Source: Rhizobium etli 8C-3
GTDB lineage: Bacteria; Pseudomonadota; Alphaproteobacteria; Rhizobiales; Rhizobiaceae
Reading direction: 5' to 3'
DNA: 64,000 bases
Assembly (NCBI RefSeq): GCF_001908375.1
Contig: NZ_CP017244.1
Span: 1,054,001-1,118,000, forward strand
Shown: positions 18,551 through 26,177 of the stretch, one piece after another
Position numbering within the stretch: position 1 is the stretch's first letter
How the letters are laid out: each line of letters begins with the position of its first letter
Notes under the pieces: model-generated
What the model saw: only the letters and a program-made list of their open reading frames with translations
Told to the model about the DNA's origin: nothing
The model's database searches: none
Made by a program: the position numbers and the translations under genes

Positions 18551-18868
18551 CTATTCGCTGAGGCACGATTGGCATGTGACGGCGAACGGAACCGCTTCAA
18601 GACGCGCTTCCGAAATCGGCGATCCACACTTTACGCAGATGCCGAAGGTTCCGTTCTCCAGGCGTAGCAAGGCGGCGTTGATTGCGCGCACCTCTTCCTG
18701 CCCCGCACGTCCAAAGCCCTCGAGCACATCGTTGTTTTCGAGCTCGACGGCACGGTCCTCGTCGTCGGCATCCTTTCGCCGCCCCAGATCGCTATCAACG
18801 AGATGCAGGCGCCGGTCCAGATCTTCCAATCGGCGCCGCAGAATCTTTTCAAATTTCTCTTTTTGCAT
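18551..18868 (-). CDS. DksA/TraR-type C4 zinc-finger protein
   Basis: The 105-aa protein has an N-terminal coiled coil (residues 1-70) and a C4 zinc finger with C78, C81, C99 and C102 in the CVKCG...CQSC pattern. DksA/TraR proteins bind the RNA polymerase secondary channel and change promoter choice, often with ppGpp. This one is short and probably a specialised paralogue. ATG 18868 is chosen because it begins the coiled coil. A FixK-type site lies 60 bp upstream. Confidence 0.85.
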   Translation of the reverse strand: MQKEKFEKILRRRLEDLDRRLHLVDSDLGRRKDADDEDRAVELENNDVLEGFGRAGQEEVRAINAALLRLENGTFGICVKCGSPISEARLEAVPFAVTCQSCLSE

Positions 18869-18928
18869 CCTGGTTCTCCAGACTCTTCCTCTCCCGATCA
18901 TAGTTAGGGCGATTTCGGGCGAGTCATC

Positions 18929-18942
18929 TTGATCTACGTCAA
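18929..18942 (-). promoter_or_regulatory. FixK/Fnr-type site upstream of the dksA-like gene (TTGATCTACGTCAA)
   Basis: It fits TTGA-N6-TCAA and is centred about 67 bp before the dksA-like start. Confidence 0.75.
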
Positions 18943-19147
18943 TATTCAAAAACAGAGGTTTTGAGGTGCGACACCAGAGACCGACCATTTCGCCGAAACG
19001 CCGATGCCGAAGGAACGCGGCAGTCGTCAAACGCATCAATGAAAGACATCGCCTCGCCCGATAGCGCCATCCCGGACGTGGTCATCGCAATCACGGTGTC
19101 ACGGCGACGTGCCGTAAAGTCGCGGGTCATTGATCGAGCTCCAGATC

Positions 19148-19600
19148 TCATTGCGTGCTCTTAGCGTTACAAGCCAAAGAGAGCCGGTCTTTGCTCCGGT
19201 GCAGACTTCCCGGATCATCGCGGCTGCTCCGCTTTGCGGCCGCGATCGCACTGCCGTGAGCGATCGCCTGCAGAAATTGCGATCCTACCTGCGCCTGCAT
19301 GGCCAGATCTTCAAACAGCAACGCGGCCTCATTGATGACCCCATCATCGGAACCCGTCGACACCTCACCGAAATCGCGCAGCAATTCGGTGAGCTTTATG
19401 ATCTTGTCCCTTTGCCTGATGGCAGCTTTCAGCAGTTCCTCGGTGGCGACCGCCTTTTCCCGGCGCTCAAGCCCCTCGAGCACGTCATCGATCACGTCGC
19501 GGCACCTGCAATCCAGAGCGCTCGTGCGAATAATCGCGCGGATCTGGTGGATGACAGCCTGGACATTCGCTCCCGCTAGAATGGAATTGGAATCGCTCAT
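19148..19600 (-). CDS. Uncharacterised helical protein coupled to ubiV
   Basis: This 150-aa protein is predicted helical with many charged residues and no membrane segment. It has a CRC pair near residue 31 and a long heptad-like region (about 45-80). I do not recognise the family. Its ATG at 19600 overlaps the ubiV stop by 4 bp, so it is co-translated with the anaerobic ubiquinone genes. It could be an accessory protein of that pathway. Confidence 0.65.
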   Translation of the reverse strand: MSDSNSILAGANVQAVIHQIRAIIRTSALDCRCRDVIDDVLEGLERREKAVATEELLKAAIRQRDKIIKLTELLRDFGEVSTGSDDGVINEAALLFEDLAMQAQVGSQFLQAIAHGSAIAAAKRSSRDDPGSLHRSKDRLSLACNAKSTQ

Positions 19601-20532
19601 TGGGGCACTCCCATGGTAGCGTTGCGGTTGCGGGCGATCCATTCCGCGCCGGCGTGACCATGGTGAAAGCCATTCGACAAGGGTACGGCCGGATAGGCCA
19701 TTCGCAGGCGAAGCGCCGCCTCGTCGGGATCGATCCTGTCTTTTGTCAGATCGAGGAAGATCTCGGCGACCTCGACCATATCGCAGACCTGCGGCGACAG
19801 CCGCAGCACCGACACGCCGAGCGCATCGAGATCAGTGTTCGTCTGCAGCAGCGCCTGACACGTATAGGAAACGGTTTGAACGCCATTCAGCGCCAGAAAC
19901 GGTTGGTTCGACATCGTCTTTACCGTCAAACCGTCAGGCTCTTCGCCACAGACGAACTGACAATTGTCCTTGATCCTGCCTTTTGTCCTTGCATGCGCGC
20001 AGCGCGCCGACACGGCAAGCGGAAGACGGCCAAATGCGAAAAGCTCGAAGGCGAGTTCCGGGCAATCCGCGGCGATCGCCTTGACGGACATCGCCGGCAA
20101 TTCCGGCGGTAGGCATATTGTCGATGCTCCGTTTTTTGCAAGGAATCGCGCCGCCGGGCCGTTATAGACGTTCACCAGTGGCCCGACGGCGTAGTTGTGG
20201 CCCTTGAGCAGATTGAGTGCCGACAGGTCGTTGGCTTCGATGACGTGGCCGCCGTCACGGATGAGATCGCGCTGATATTGGCTTTCGCGATCGAGCGTGA
20301 TGAGGGCGAGCGTTGAAAGCCTGACGGACTTACCTGCAGCTTTCAGCCGATCGACGACATCTGCAAAAACCAGTTCGGTGATGTGCAGCCGTTTCGAGCA
20401 AACCGTTTCACCGATGACGACCGTATCGACCGGCGCTTCGTCGGCGATCCGGAAATAGAAATCGCGCCAGCGATCGGCGTCCCAGAGATAGTAGACGGGA
20501 CCGAGGACAAGCGCCGTTGAACGATCTGTCAC
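19597..20532 (-). CDS. ubiV: UbiV, O2-independent ubiquinone hydroxylation subunit (U32 family)
   Basis: UbiV forms a complex with UbiU that hydroxylates ubiquinone precursors without oxygen. The 311-aa product is a U32-family protein with four cysteines at C45, C178, C191 and C195. Their C-x12-C-x3-C spacing is that of the UbiV [4Fe-4S] site. I chose GTG 20532 because a GGAG ribosome site lies 8 nt upstream; ATG 20556 is the alternative. It begins just after the ubiU stop at 20537. Confidence 0.9.
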   Translation of the reverse strand: MTDRSTALVLGPVYYLWDADRWRDFYFRIADEAPVDTVVIGETVCSKRLHITELVFADVVDRLKAAGKSVRLSTLALITLDRESQYQRDLIRDGGHVIEANDLSALNLLKGHNYAVGPLVNVYNGPAARFLAKNGASTICLPPELPAMSVKAIAADCPELAFELFAFGRLPLAVSARCAHARTKGRIKDNCQFVCGEEPDGLTVKTMSNQPFLALNGVQTVSYTCQALLQTNTDLDALGVSVLRLSPQVCDMVEVAEIFLDLTKDRIDPDEAALRLRMAYPAVPLSNGFHHGHAGAEWIARNRNATMGVPQ

Positions 20533-20536
20533 TTCA

Positions 20537-21513
20537 TTATCTCCACCGTTTCTCATAGGCGCCATGCGTGGTTTTCTGACCCTCGCTTAAACTCCGCAGA
20601 CGGGCCAGCAGGCGCGATCGTTCGGCCGGGGCAGCATCGACCGCGGCGCGAAGCGTCGAAACCACTTCGCCGACATAGGCTTTGCCGCGCTGCCGCCCTT
20701 CGATTTTGAGGGCGCAAACGCCTGCTGCTCTCAGCGCATCGATCTCATCCATGATGTCGAGCGACGTGGGATCCTCAAACGCGTAGCCTTGCCTGTCTGC
20801 AATGTCGAAACGGCCCTTGCATAAGGTCGGATATCCCGCAGGCTCGTTGGGCCCGAAGCGATTGATGGTAAAATCGCCAAGCTCGGAGACGAGACCACCC
20901 GCTCCTGACGGTAGCGCACCTGGCTGGCCGGCGAGCAGACGCCCTGCATGTTCGGCGACTTTCCCGCGGCATAGGATGACAGGGCACAACGTCCTTCCGC
21001 CATGACGCAGAGGCCGCCAAAGACGAAGACCTCCAGTTCACATTTGATCTTGCTCCCAAGCCGGGCGATATCGGGAATTGTCAGCGTGCGCGGCAGTACG
21101 ACGCGTGCTGCGTTGAACATGTCTGCGAGGAAGGCGATCGCATCCGCATTTGACGCAGATGCCTGCACGGAAACATGCAGGCGCTGTTGGGAATGGCGTT
21201 CCGCGACATAGGCCATCAGGCCGAAATCAGCCAGGATAAGTGCATCCGCCCCGATCGCCACGGCGTCATCGGCGGCTGAATACCAGAGCTTTTCGCGGCC
21301 CGCCGTCATGAAGGTGTTGAGGGCCACGAAGGTGCGGACGCCTTTGGTCCGGGCATATGAGATTGACGCGGCAAGTTCCTCCCGCGTGAAATTCAAGCCC
21401 GGGAAATTGCGGGCGTTGGTTTCGTCGCGAAAACCGCAATAGACGGCATCGGCGCCAGCGTCGACGGCTTCCCGGAAGGCTGCCGGGGTGCCCGCAGGAC
21501 AAATCAGTTCCAC
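20537..21513 (-). pseudogene. ubiU: UbiU, O2-independent ubiquinone hydroxylation subunit, with a one-base frameshift
   Basis: The U32-family UbiU is split between two frames: residues 1-205 in one, the rest in another. The break is near a run of three C on the plus strand at 20898-20900; adding one G (C on the plus strand) restores a single 325-aa frame. Ligands C169, C176 and C193 lie before the break. The restored frame puts the fourth cysteine (YPTLC) at 232, which equals the E. coli UbiU positions as I remember them. As given, the product ends in unrelated sequence at 20731 without the fourth ligand. It could be a real mutation or a sequencing error. It overlaps ubiT by 10 bp. Confidence 0.85.
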
Positions 21514-22010
21514 GAGAGCCCCTCCGACATCAAGGCCTGTTTCCGGATCGAGACCATCAATGACTTCAGCATCGGGTGAACAGGTCCGCCGGCCCTGGCA
21601 ATGATTTCGGTGATGTCGATATCGCAGTCGTCGAGAGCGTTTCGAAGGGCAAGGACGCTTTCCATATCGCCCGTTACCGTCAGGCGGCGCGAAAAAAACA
21701 CCGCGTCGCCATCGACGCGCCCCTCGGCCAGCGCCAGCAAGAGCGTCAACGGGCCTTCGACCGTCGCATCCGCCGCAATCGGCCGCCTTTTTCGGAACGC
21801 CTTTATCGTCTTGCGGGCCGGATCGACCAGAAAGGAAAAAGGCAAATCTATCGGAACAAACGCAAATCGCATCTCCTTGAAGGCTCCCAGCCGATCAAAG
21901 AGTCCTGGATGTCGTTCGAGGATCTGTCTTAGTAGGAAAGCCGAGACGCCTTGAGCAAGCGGTAACGGAACCGGGTGCAAGGAAGTTATCAGCCGTGGTC
22001 GAAATAACAT
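21504..22010 (-). CDS. ubiT: UbiT, SCP2-domain lipid-binding accessory factor
   Basis: UbiT is a sterol-carrier-like protein needed for anaerobic ubiquinone synthesis, where it is thought to bind hydrophobic intermediates. The 168-aa product has the SCP2 fold pattern: amphipathic strands, EGPLTLLLALAEGRVDGDAVFF in the middle (about residues 85-106) and RRLTVTGDME. It is the first gene of ubiTUV and a TTG-N8-CAA site lies 54 bp upstream. Confidence 0.85.
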   Translation of the reverse strand: MLFRPRLITSLHPVPLPLAQGVSAFLLRQILERHPGLFDRLGAFKEMRFAFVPIDLPFSFLVDPARKTIKAFRKRRPIAADATVEGPLTLLLALAEGRVDGDAVFFSRRLTVTGDMESVLALRNALDDCDIDITEIIARAGGPVHPMLKSLMVSIRKQALMSEGLSWN

Positions 22011-22063
22011 GCGCGCCTCATTGGTAGCGGAAACCGGTTTAGTCCCGACTGATCGGCCGGTAT

Positions 22064-22077
22064 TTGTGCCATCTCAA
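22064..22077. promoter_or_regulatory. TTG-N8-CAA (NnrR/Fnr-like) site between ubiT and ubiD (TTGTGCCATCTCAA)
   Basis: The left half lacks the A of TTGA, so it fits only TTG-N8-CAA. The centre is about 60 bp from the ubiT start and 41 bp from the ubiD ATG, so it suits ubiT better. Confidence 0.5.
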
Positions 22078-22111
22078 AGACAGACCGGATTTTTTTACCG
22101 ATGGCAGGCGG

Positions 22112-23614
22112 ATGAGTATTCGCACCGCTCCCGTTGCCGCATTTCCAGACCTCCAAAGCTTTGCCCTCGACCTTGAGGGGCGCAACCTGCTTCGGCGGAT
22201 CAGCGAGCCGGTCTCGCTCGTCCACGAAATGGCGGAGATCCACCGAAGGTCCATCGAACAAAACGGCCCGGCCTTGCTGTTCGAGACGCCGATCGATGCC
22301 TCCGGCCGGAGGAAGGATATTCCTGTTCTCGTCAATCTCTTCGGCACTCGGGAAAGGATTGAGCTCGGCTTCGGGCTCCAGGCCGGAGGCCTGGCAAATC
22401 TTGCGGATATGCTGGGCGAACTGCATCGGCCGACACCGCCGAAGACCATCCGGGAGGCCTGGGACAAGCTGCCGCTTGTGCGCGCGGCAATGTCGATGCG
22501 GCCCAAGCGCCAGGCAAGGTCGCCGGCGCAAGCGATGATACGCATGGGAGAGGAGGTGGATCTTTCGCTGCTTCCGATCCAATGGTGCTGGCCGGGCGAG
22601 CCGGCGCCACTCGTCACCTGGCCGATGGTGATCACGCGTTGCCCAGATGATCCGTCCGATATCAATGTCGGAATATACCGGATGCAGGTAAGTGATCGAC
22701 GATCACTCATAATGCGTTGGCTGGATCATCGCGGCGGAGCAAAACATCATCGAGCCTGGCAGCGCAAAGGCCTGGATATGCCCGTCACGATCGCGATCGG
22801 TGCGGACCCCGTCAGCATTCTTTCGGCGGTCATGCCCCTACCCGAAGGCGTGAGCGAGATCAATTTTGCGGGCCTGCTGCGGTCCGCTAGGACAGAGGTG
22901 ACCCCCGCCTTGACGGTCTCGATGCCAATTCCAACCAATGCGGAGATTATTGTCGAGGGCACGGTGTCGGCCACGGAGCGCGCGCCCGAGGGACCTTACG
23001 GCGATCACTCAGGTTACTACAACAGCATCGAGCCTTTCCCGGTGATGACCGTCTCGGCAATGACAAGCCGGCAAAAACCCTTCTATCTCTCCACATTCAC
23101 CGGCCGCCCGCCCGATGAACCGTCGCGACTTGGAGAGGTGATGACCGACCTCTTCGTGCCGATCGTCAAACGGCAGTTTCCGGAAATATGCGATTTATGG
23201 CTGCCGCCGGAGGCCTGTTCGTATCGGGCGATCGTTGTCTCGATCGACAAGCGTTACCCGGGTCAGGCCAAGAGGATTATGATGGGTCTCTGGTCGATGC
23301 TGCCGCAATTCAACTACACGAAGCTCATCATCGTGGTCGATCCTGACATCAACGTCCGCAACTGGGCCGACGTCATCTGGGCCTTGTCGACCCGCTTCGA
23401 CGCCGGCCGTGATCTGACGGTCATCGAAAACACGCCGATCGATTATCTTGATTTTGCTTCGCCGCGACCAGGCTTGGGCGCCAAGATGGGCTGCGATGCA
23501 ACCAACAAAATCGGGTCGGAGACGGAGCGCGACTGGGGGCGTGTCTTATCGATATCGCCTGACGTTTCGGCCCGCGCCGATGCCATTTGGGAAAGGATGA
23601 AGCGTGATTTATGA
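22112..23614 (+). CDS. ubiD: UbiD-family prenyl-FMN-dependent decarboxylase
   Basis: UbiD decarboxylases remove the carboxyl group from the ubiquinone ring precursor using prenylated FMN made by UbiX. The 500-aa product shows the family motifs: NVGIYRMQV (flavin and metal binding), APEGPYGDHSGYY (catalytic Glu region), and the C-terminal GC-ATNKIG. ATG 22112 is the most likely start; the upstream frame begins with 16 non-conserved residues. ubiX overlaps the 3' end. Other aromatic decarboxylation roles are possible, but the ubiTUV neighbours favour ubiquinone. Confidence 0.88.
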   Translation: MSIRTAPVAAFPDLQSFALDLEGRNLLRRISEPVSLVHEMAEIHRRSIEQNGPALLFETPIDASGRRKDIPVLVNLFGTRERIELGFGLQAGGLANLADMLGELHRPTPPKTIREAWDKLPLVRAAMSMRPKRQARSPAQAMIRMGEEVDLSLLPIQWCWPGEPAPLVTWPMVITRCPDDPSDINVGIYRMQVSDRRSLIMRWLDHRGGAKHHRAWQRKGLDMPVTIAIGADPVSILSAVMPLPEGVSEINFAGLLRSARTEVTPALTVSMPIPTNAEIIVEGTVSATERAPEGPYGDHSGYYNSIEPFPVMTVSAMTSRQKPFYLSTFTGRPPDEPSRLGEVMTDLFVPIVKRQFPEICDLWLPPEACSYRAIVVSIDKRYPGQAKRIMMGLWSMLPQFNYTKLIIVVDPDINVRNWADVIWALSTRFDAGRDLTVIENTPIDYLDFASPRPGLGAKMGCDATNKIGSETERDWGRVLSISPDVSARADAIWERMKRDL

Positions 23615-24215
23615 CCCCCGGACGGCGCCACGCGTGGTGTTGTCGATCACCGGCGCTTCGGGCGCGATCTTTGGTGTCGCAATCGCCGACAAGCTCATTG
23701 CACTCGGCATCGATGTTCACCTCGTTGTCTCGGCAGCAGGGCAGCGCACGCTTGCCCATGAGATCGGCACAGGTGCCTATGGCAAGCTTCTGCTCAAGGT
23801 ACACAAGGCCTATGAGGGCGCCGACATCGGAGCGGCCATCGCCAGCGGCTCGTTTCCCGTCCATGGCATGATCGTCGCGCCGTGCTCTATGCGGACACTG
23901 GCAGGGATCGCAGCCGGTCTCTCAGACAACCTGATCATACGCGCAGCCGACGTGCAGCTCAAAGAGCGGAGGAAGCTGGTCCTGTTGGCGCGCGAGACAC
24001 CGCTTCACCTCGGTCACTTGCGCAACATGGTGGCCGTCACCGAATGTGGCGGCATCATCATGCCGCCGGTCCCGGCCTTCTATCAGAAGCCGGAAACGAT
24101 CGCGCATGTCGTGGATCACATTGCTTCACGAGCAATCGACCAGCTGGCATTGCCGATCCGGCCTCTTGCCCAGAGCTGGCAGGGAGAACAGGCTGCCGGC
24201 TCTGGCTGCGCTTAG
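23604..24215 (+). CDS. ubiX: UbiX, flavin prenyltransferase
   Basis: UbiX joins dimethylallyl phosphate to FMN to make the prenyl-FMN used by UbiD. The 203-aa product has ITGASGAIFGVAIAD near the start (FMN loop) and the APCSMRTLAGIA and LLARETPLHL motifs. GTG 23604 is used as start and is preceded by AAAGGATGA within the end of ubiD, an 11-bp overlap. It converges with nnrU with a 4-bp overlap. Confidence 0.95.
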   Translation: MIYDPRTAPRVVLSITGASGAIFGVAIADKLIALGIDVHLVVSAAGQRTLAHEIGTGAYGKLLLKVHKAYEGADIGAAIASGSFPVHGMIVAPCSMRTLAGIAAGLSDNLIIRAADVQLKERRKLVLLARETPLHLGHLRNMVAVTECGGIIMPPVPAFYQKPETIAHVVDHIASRAIDQLALPIRPLAQSWQGEQAAGSGCA

Positions 24216-24898
24216 CCAAGCAGCGAAAGCGGATCGGCTCCGAACAGATAGCTATGGCCGCCCATCAGCAACGACGCCGTCAATGCAGCTGTGGCCAATG
24301 CTGCCACGCCGAGACGCATGTCGATGCGCGGCCTCATCTGCCATGTCAAAGCGCCAAGCAGCGGCACATTTGATGTGCCCGACGCAACCGTTGCCCAGCC
24401 GTCGCCAAGACGGCGCCGGGCGCGTCTTTCCGCTATCGGGATGCTCGTGATGGCAAAGAGTGCAAATCCGCCGAATAGCAGCAATGAGCGCAGGTCACCA
24501 TTGACAATCACGTGCCCGACCGCCCAGAGAAAAAATCCCCATAGGACCGGATGTCTTGTGATGCTGACGATCGCACCAGGCGTCGATCCGCGCGCCAAGG
24601 AGATCGATAAGGGATTGTCGCTCAAGAGTCCGGCAATCACCAGAAAAATACCCAGCGGAGCCAGGGCGAAAGCTACCATTGTCTGCCAAGGTTGAAAATC
24701 CCAAAGCGGGATGTAGTCCAGCATCAGCGCGGCGTGAAAAACCCAGACGAGAACCGCCGTTGAGACGGTGGAATAGATAACGAGGTAGGCCGCCCTTCCG
24801 ACGATGCCGATGATGCGCGAGCGCAGAGCCGGGATCGCCGGTATCGAATGTAGCACGATGAAGACTGCAAATGCGGCTGCGAATCCCTGCACGTTCAA
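24212..24898 (-). CDS. nnrU: NnrU-family membrane protein
   Basis: NnrU was described as a membrane protein whose gene is linked to nitric oxide metabolism under NnrR control in alphaproteobacteria. The 228-aa product has about five to six hydrophobic segments, with the family-typical ITRHPVLWGFFLWAVGHVI (about residues 119-137). Its biochemical role is not established, though it is related to isoprenylcysteine methyltransferase-like and heme-related membrane enzymes. A TTG-N8-CAA site lies 89 bp upstream. Confidence 0.88.
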   Translation of the reverse strand: MNVQGFAAAFAVFIVLHSIPAIPALRSRIIGIVGRAAYLVIYSTVSTAVLVWVFHAALMLDYIPLWDFQPWQTMVAFALAPLGIFLVIAGLLSDNPLSISLARGSTPGAIVSITRHPVLWGFFLWAVGHVIVNGDLRSLLLFGGFALFAITSIPIAERRARRRLGDGWATVASGTSNVPLLGALTWQMRPRIDMRLGVAALATAALTASLLMGGHSYLFGADPLSLLG

Positions 24899-24986
24899 CC
24901 CCCATTTTGATGTCGACCCGCTCCTCTATACGATCTTGAGCAATCGCTTCATTGCGAAATCTCAAAAGCAGTGCCTGGCTTCTTAT

Positions 24987-25000
24987 TTGCGTTCGAACAA
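24987..25000 (-). promoter_or_regulatory. TTG-N8-CAA site upstream of nnrU (TTGCGTTCGAACAA)
   Basis: Flanked by T and A as TTTGCGTTCGAACAAA, with a central TTCGAA palindrome. It is centred about 95 bp before the nnrU start. It lacks TCAA, so it fits NnrR rather than FixK. Confidence 0.6.
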
Positions 25001-25016
25001 AGAACGGCGCGATTGA

Positions 25017-25344
25017 CGACCATAAAGGTGAGTACCGTCCCGTTGGGCGGGTGGAGCCGCCGCCGGTTCCATCATCTCGCCCAGGCCATGATACCGGTCG
25101 CTGCGGCAGGCCTGTTCTGCGGACTCCTGTCGATGACCATCACCCAATTGTGCATTGATGGCCTATCGATCCCGATGGTCGACGAGGCCCGCTGCATGAT
25201 TGTTGGCGCGGCGGGATCGTGGTCCCTTAATCTCGCCTACAGCATCGCCGGACGCTACAGCCCGTCGTGCTTGGCCAAGTTCGCGGTCTCAGCGGCACGG
25301 TTGTTGCACGTGCGCGGTTTTGGGCGCTCTTTTTCCTCGGCTGA
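25017..25344 (+). pseudogene. C-terminal remnant of a membrane protein (possibly polyferredoxin-like), frameshifted
   Basis: An open frame here reads RRRFHHLAQAMIPVAAAGLF followed by two hydrophobic helices, like the membrane C-terminus of a larger protein. Around 25297-25320 the reading changes from one frame to the next, where ARFWALFFLG and a stop at 25342-25344 give a natural-looking ending. The N-terminal part is absent. The family is uncertain; I was reminded of the tail of rhizobial 4Fe-4S membrane proteins, but this is not demonstrated. It is a broken gene in either case. Confidence 0.4.
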
Positions 25345-25356
25345 GTACATCCGGGG

Positions 25357-26016
25357 CTACGGCCGGCCGGCAATCGTTGTCACTTTGTCGACAATGGTTG
25401 CCGAGCCTCTGAGGTTCTCGACGAGAACTTTTATGGCTTTGCGATGGAGTTCTGTCTCGACGCTGCCCGTGAGTATGACGTTGCCGTCCTGAACGGCCAC
25501 ATCAATTTGCTCCTGCGGAAGACTCAGATCATTCTTCAACCGTGTCGCGACAGCAAGGCGCAACGCATCCTCGCCGCGCGGAATGAAATCGGGCAGGCCT
25601 GCAACGACCGCTCTGAGAAGGTCGCGGCGGCTGACGATCCCGACAACCCTGCCATCCGAGACGACCGGCACGCGCTTGATGGAATGCAGCGCCATGAGAC
25701 CGGCGATTTCGCCAAGAGGCGCCGCTGGCCTCACAGATACGACGTCGGTGGACATGACGTCTTCGACCCGCCAGCTATTGCCGTGGACATAGTCGCGAAG
25801 CGCGTCAACCGTGCCTGCATCATCGGCTGCCCTCAGGTCCAGTTCCTTTCGGCGCAGCATGTCGCCTTCAGTGATAATCCCGCGCAAGCTTCCGTCGTCG
25901 CCGACGACCGGCAGCCCGCTGACATCGGCAGCGATCATTGTTTCGATAGCTTTGCGGATGCTGGCCGTCAGGCTGACCGTAGCCACGGCCCTCGTCATTA
26001 TGTCTTTGGCTTGCAT
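25357..26016 (-). CDS. CBS-domain pair plus BON-domain protein (copy 2)
   Basis: The 219-aa product repeats the CBS-CBS-BON architecture of the gene at 5171-5875: CBS motifs at about residues 1-58 and 80-138 (SGLPVV, VGIVSRRDLL), then a BON domain (about 148-216). The two are diverged paralogues and both follow FixK-type sites. Role unknown; energy- or redox-state sensing through adenine nucleotides is plausible for CBS pairs. The start follows a GGAGCC-containing region. Confidence 0.85.
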   Translation of the reverse strand: MQAKDIMTRAVATVSLTASIRKAIETMIAADVSGLPVVGDDGSLRGIITEGDMLRRKELDLRAADDAGTVDALRDYVHGNSWRVEDVMSTDVVSVRPAAPLGEIAGLMALHSIKRVPVVSDGRVVGIVSRRDLLRAVVAGLPDFIPRGEDALRLAVATRLKNDLSLPQEQIDVAVQDGNVILTGSVETELHRKAIKVLVENLRGSATIVDKVTTIAGRP

Positions 26017-26095
26017 GGTGGCTCCTTGCCGTTGCTGCCGGTACCATCGGGATATCCTGAGACAAAAAGCCTATCGCGGCGCGTCCAGGGCTGAA

Positions 26096-26109
26096 TTGAT
26101 CGGGATCAA
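26096..26109 (-). promoter_or_regulatory. Perfect FixK/Fnr-type palindrome (TTGATCGGGATCAA)
   Basis: The two 5-bp arms are exact inverted repeats around four bases, as in the canonical FNR/FixK site. The centre is about 87 bp before the CBS-BON copy 2 start. Confidence 0.8.
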
Positions 26110-26177
26110 GGACTTCGGCTTTTTCGCGCGGCAGGTGCCGATCAGAGACTTCTGATGCGGGCGACGCGGGGCAAAAT

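Noticed and set aside
24971..25492. 173-aa plus-strand frame taken as one intact gene
   Set aside because: The last third runs antisense into the CBS-BON gene, and a frame change near 25300 gives a better ending. I reported only the remnant.
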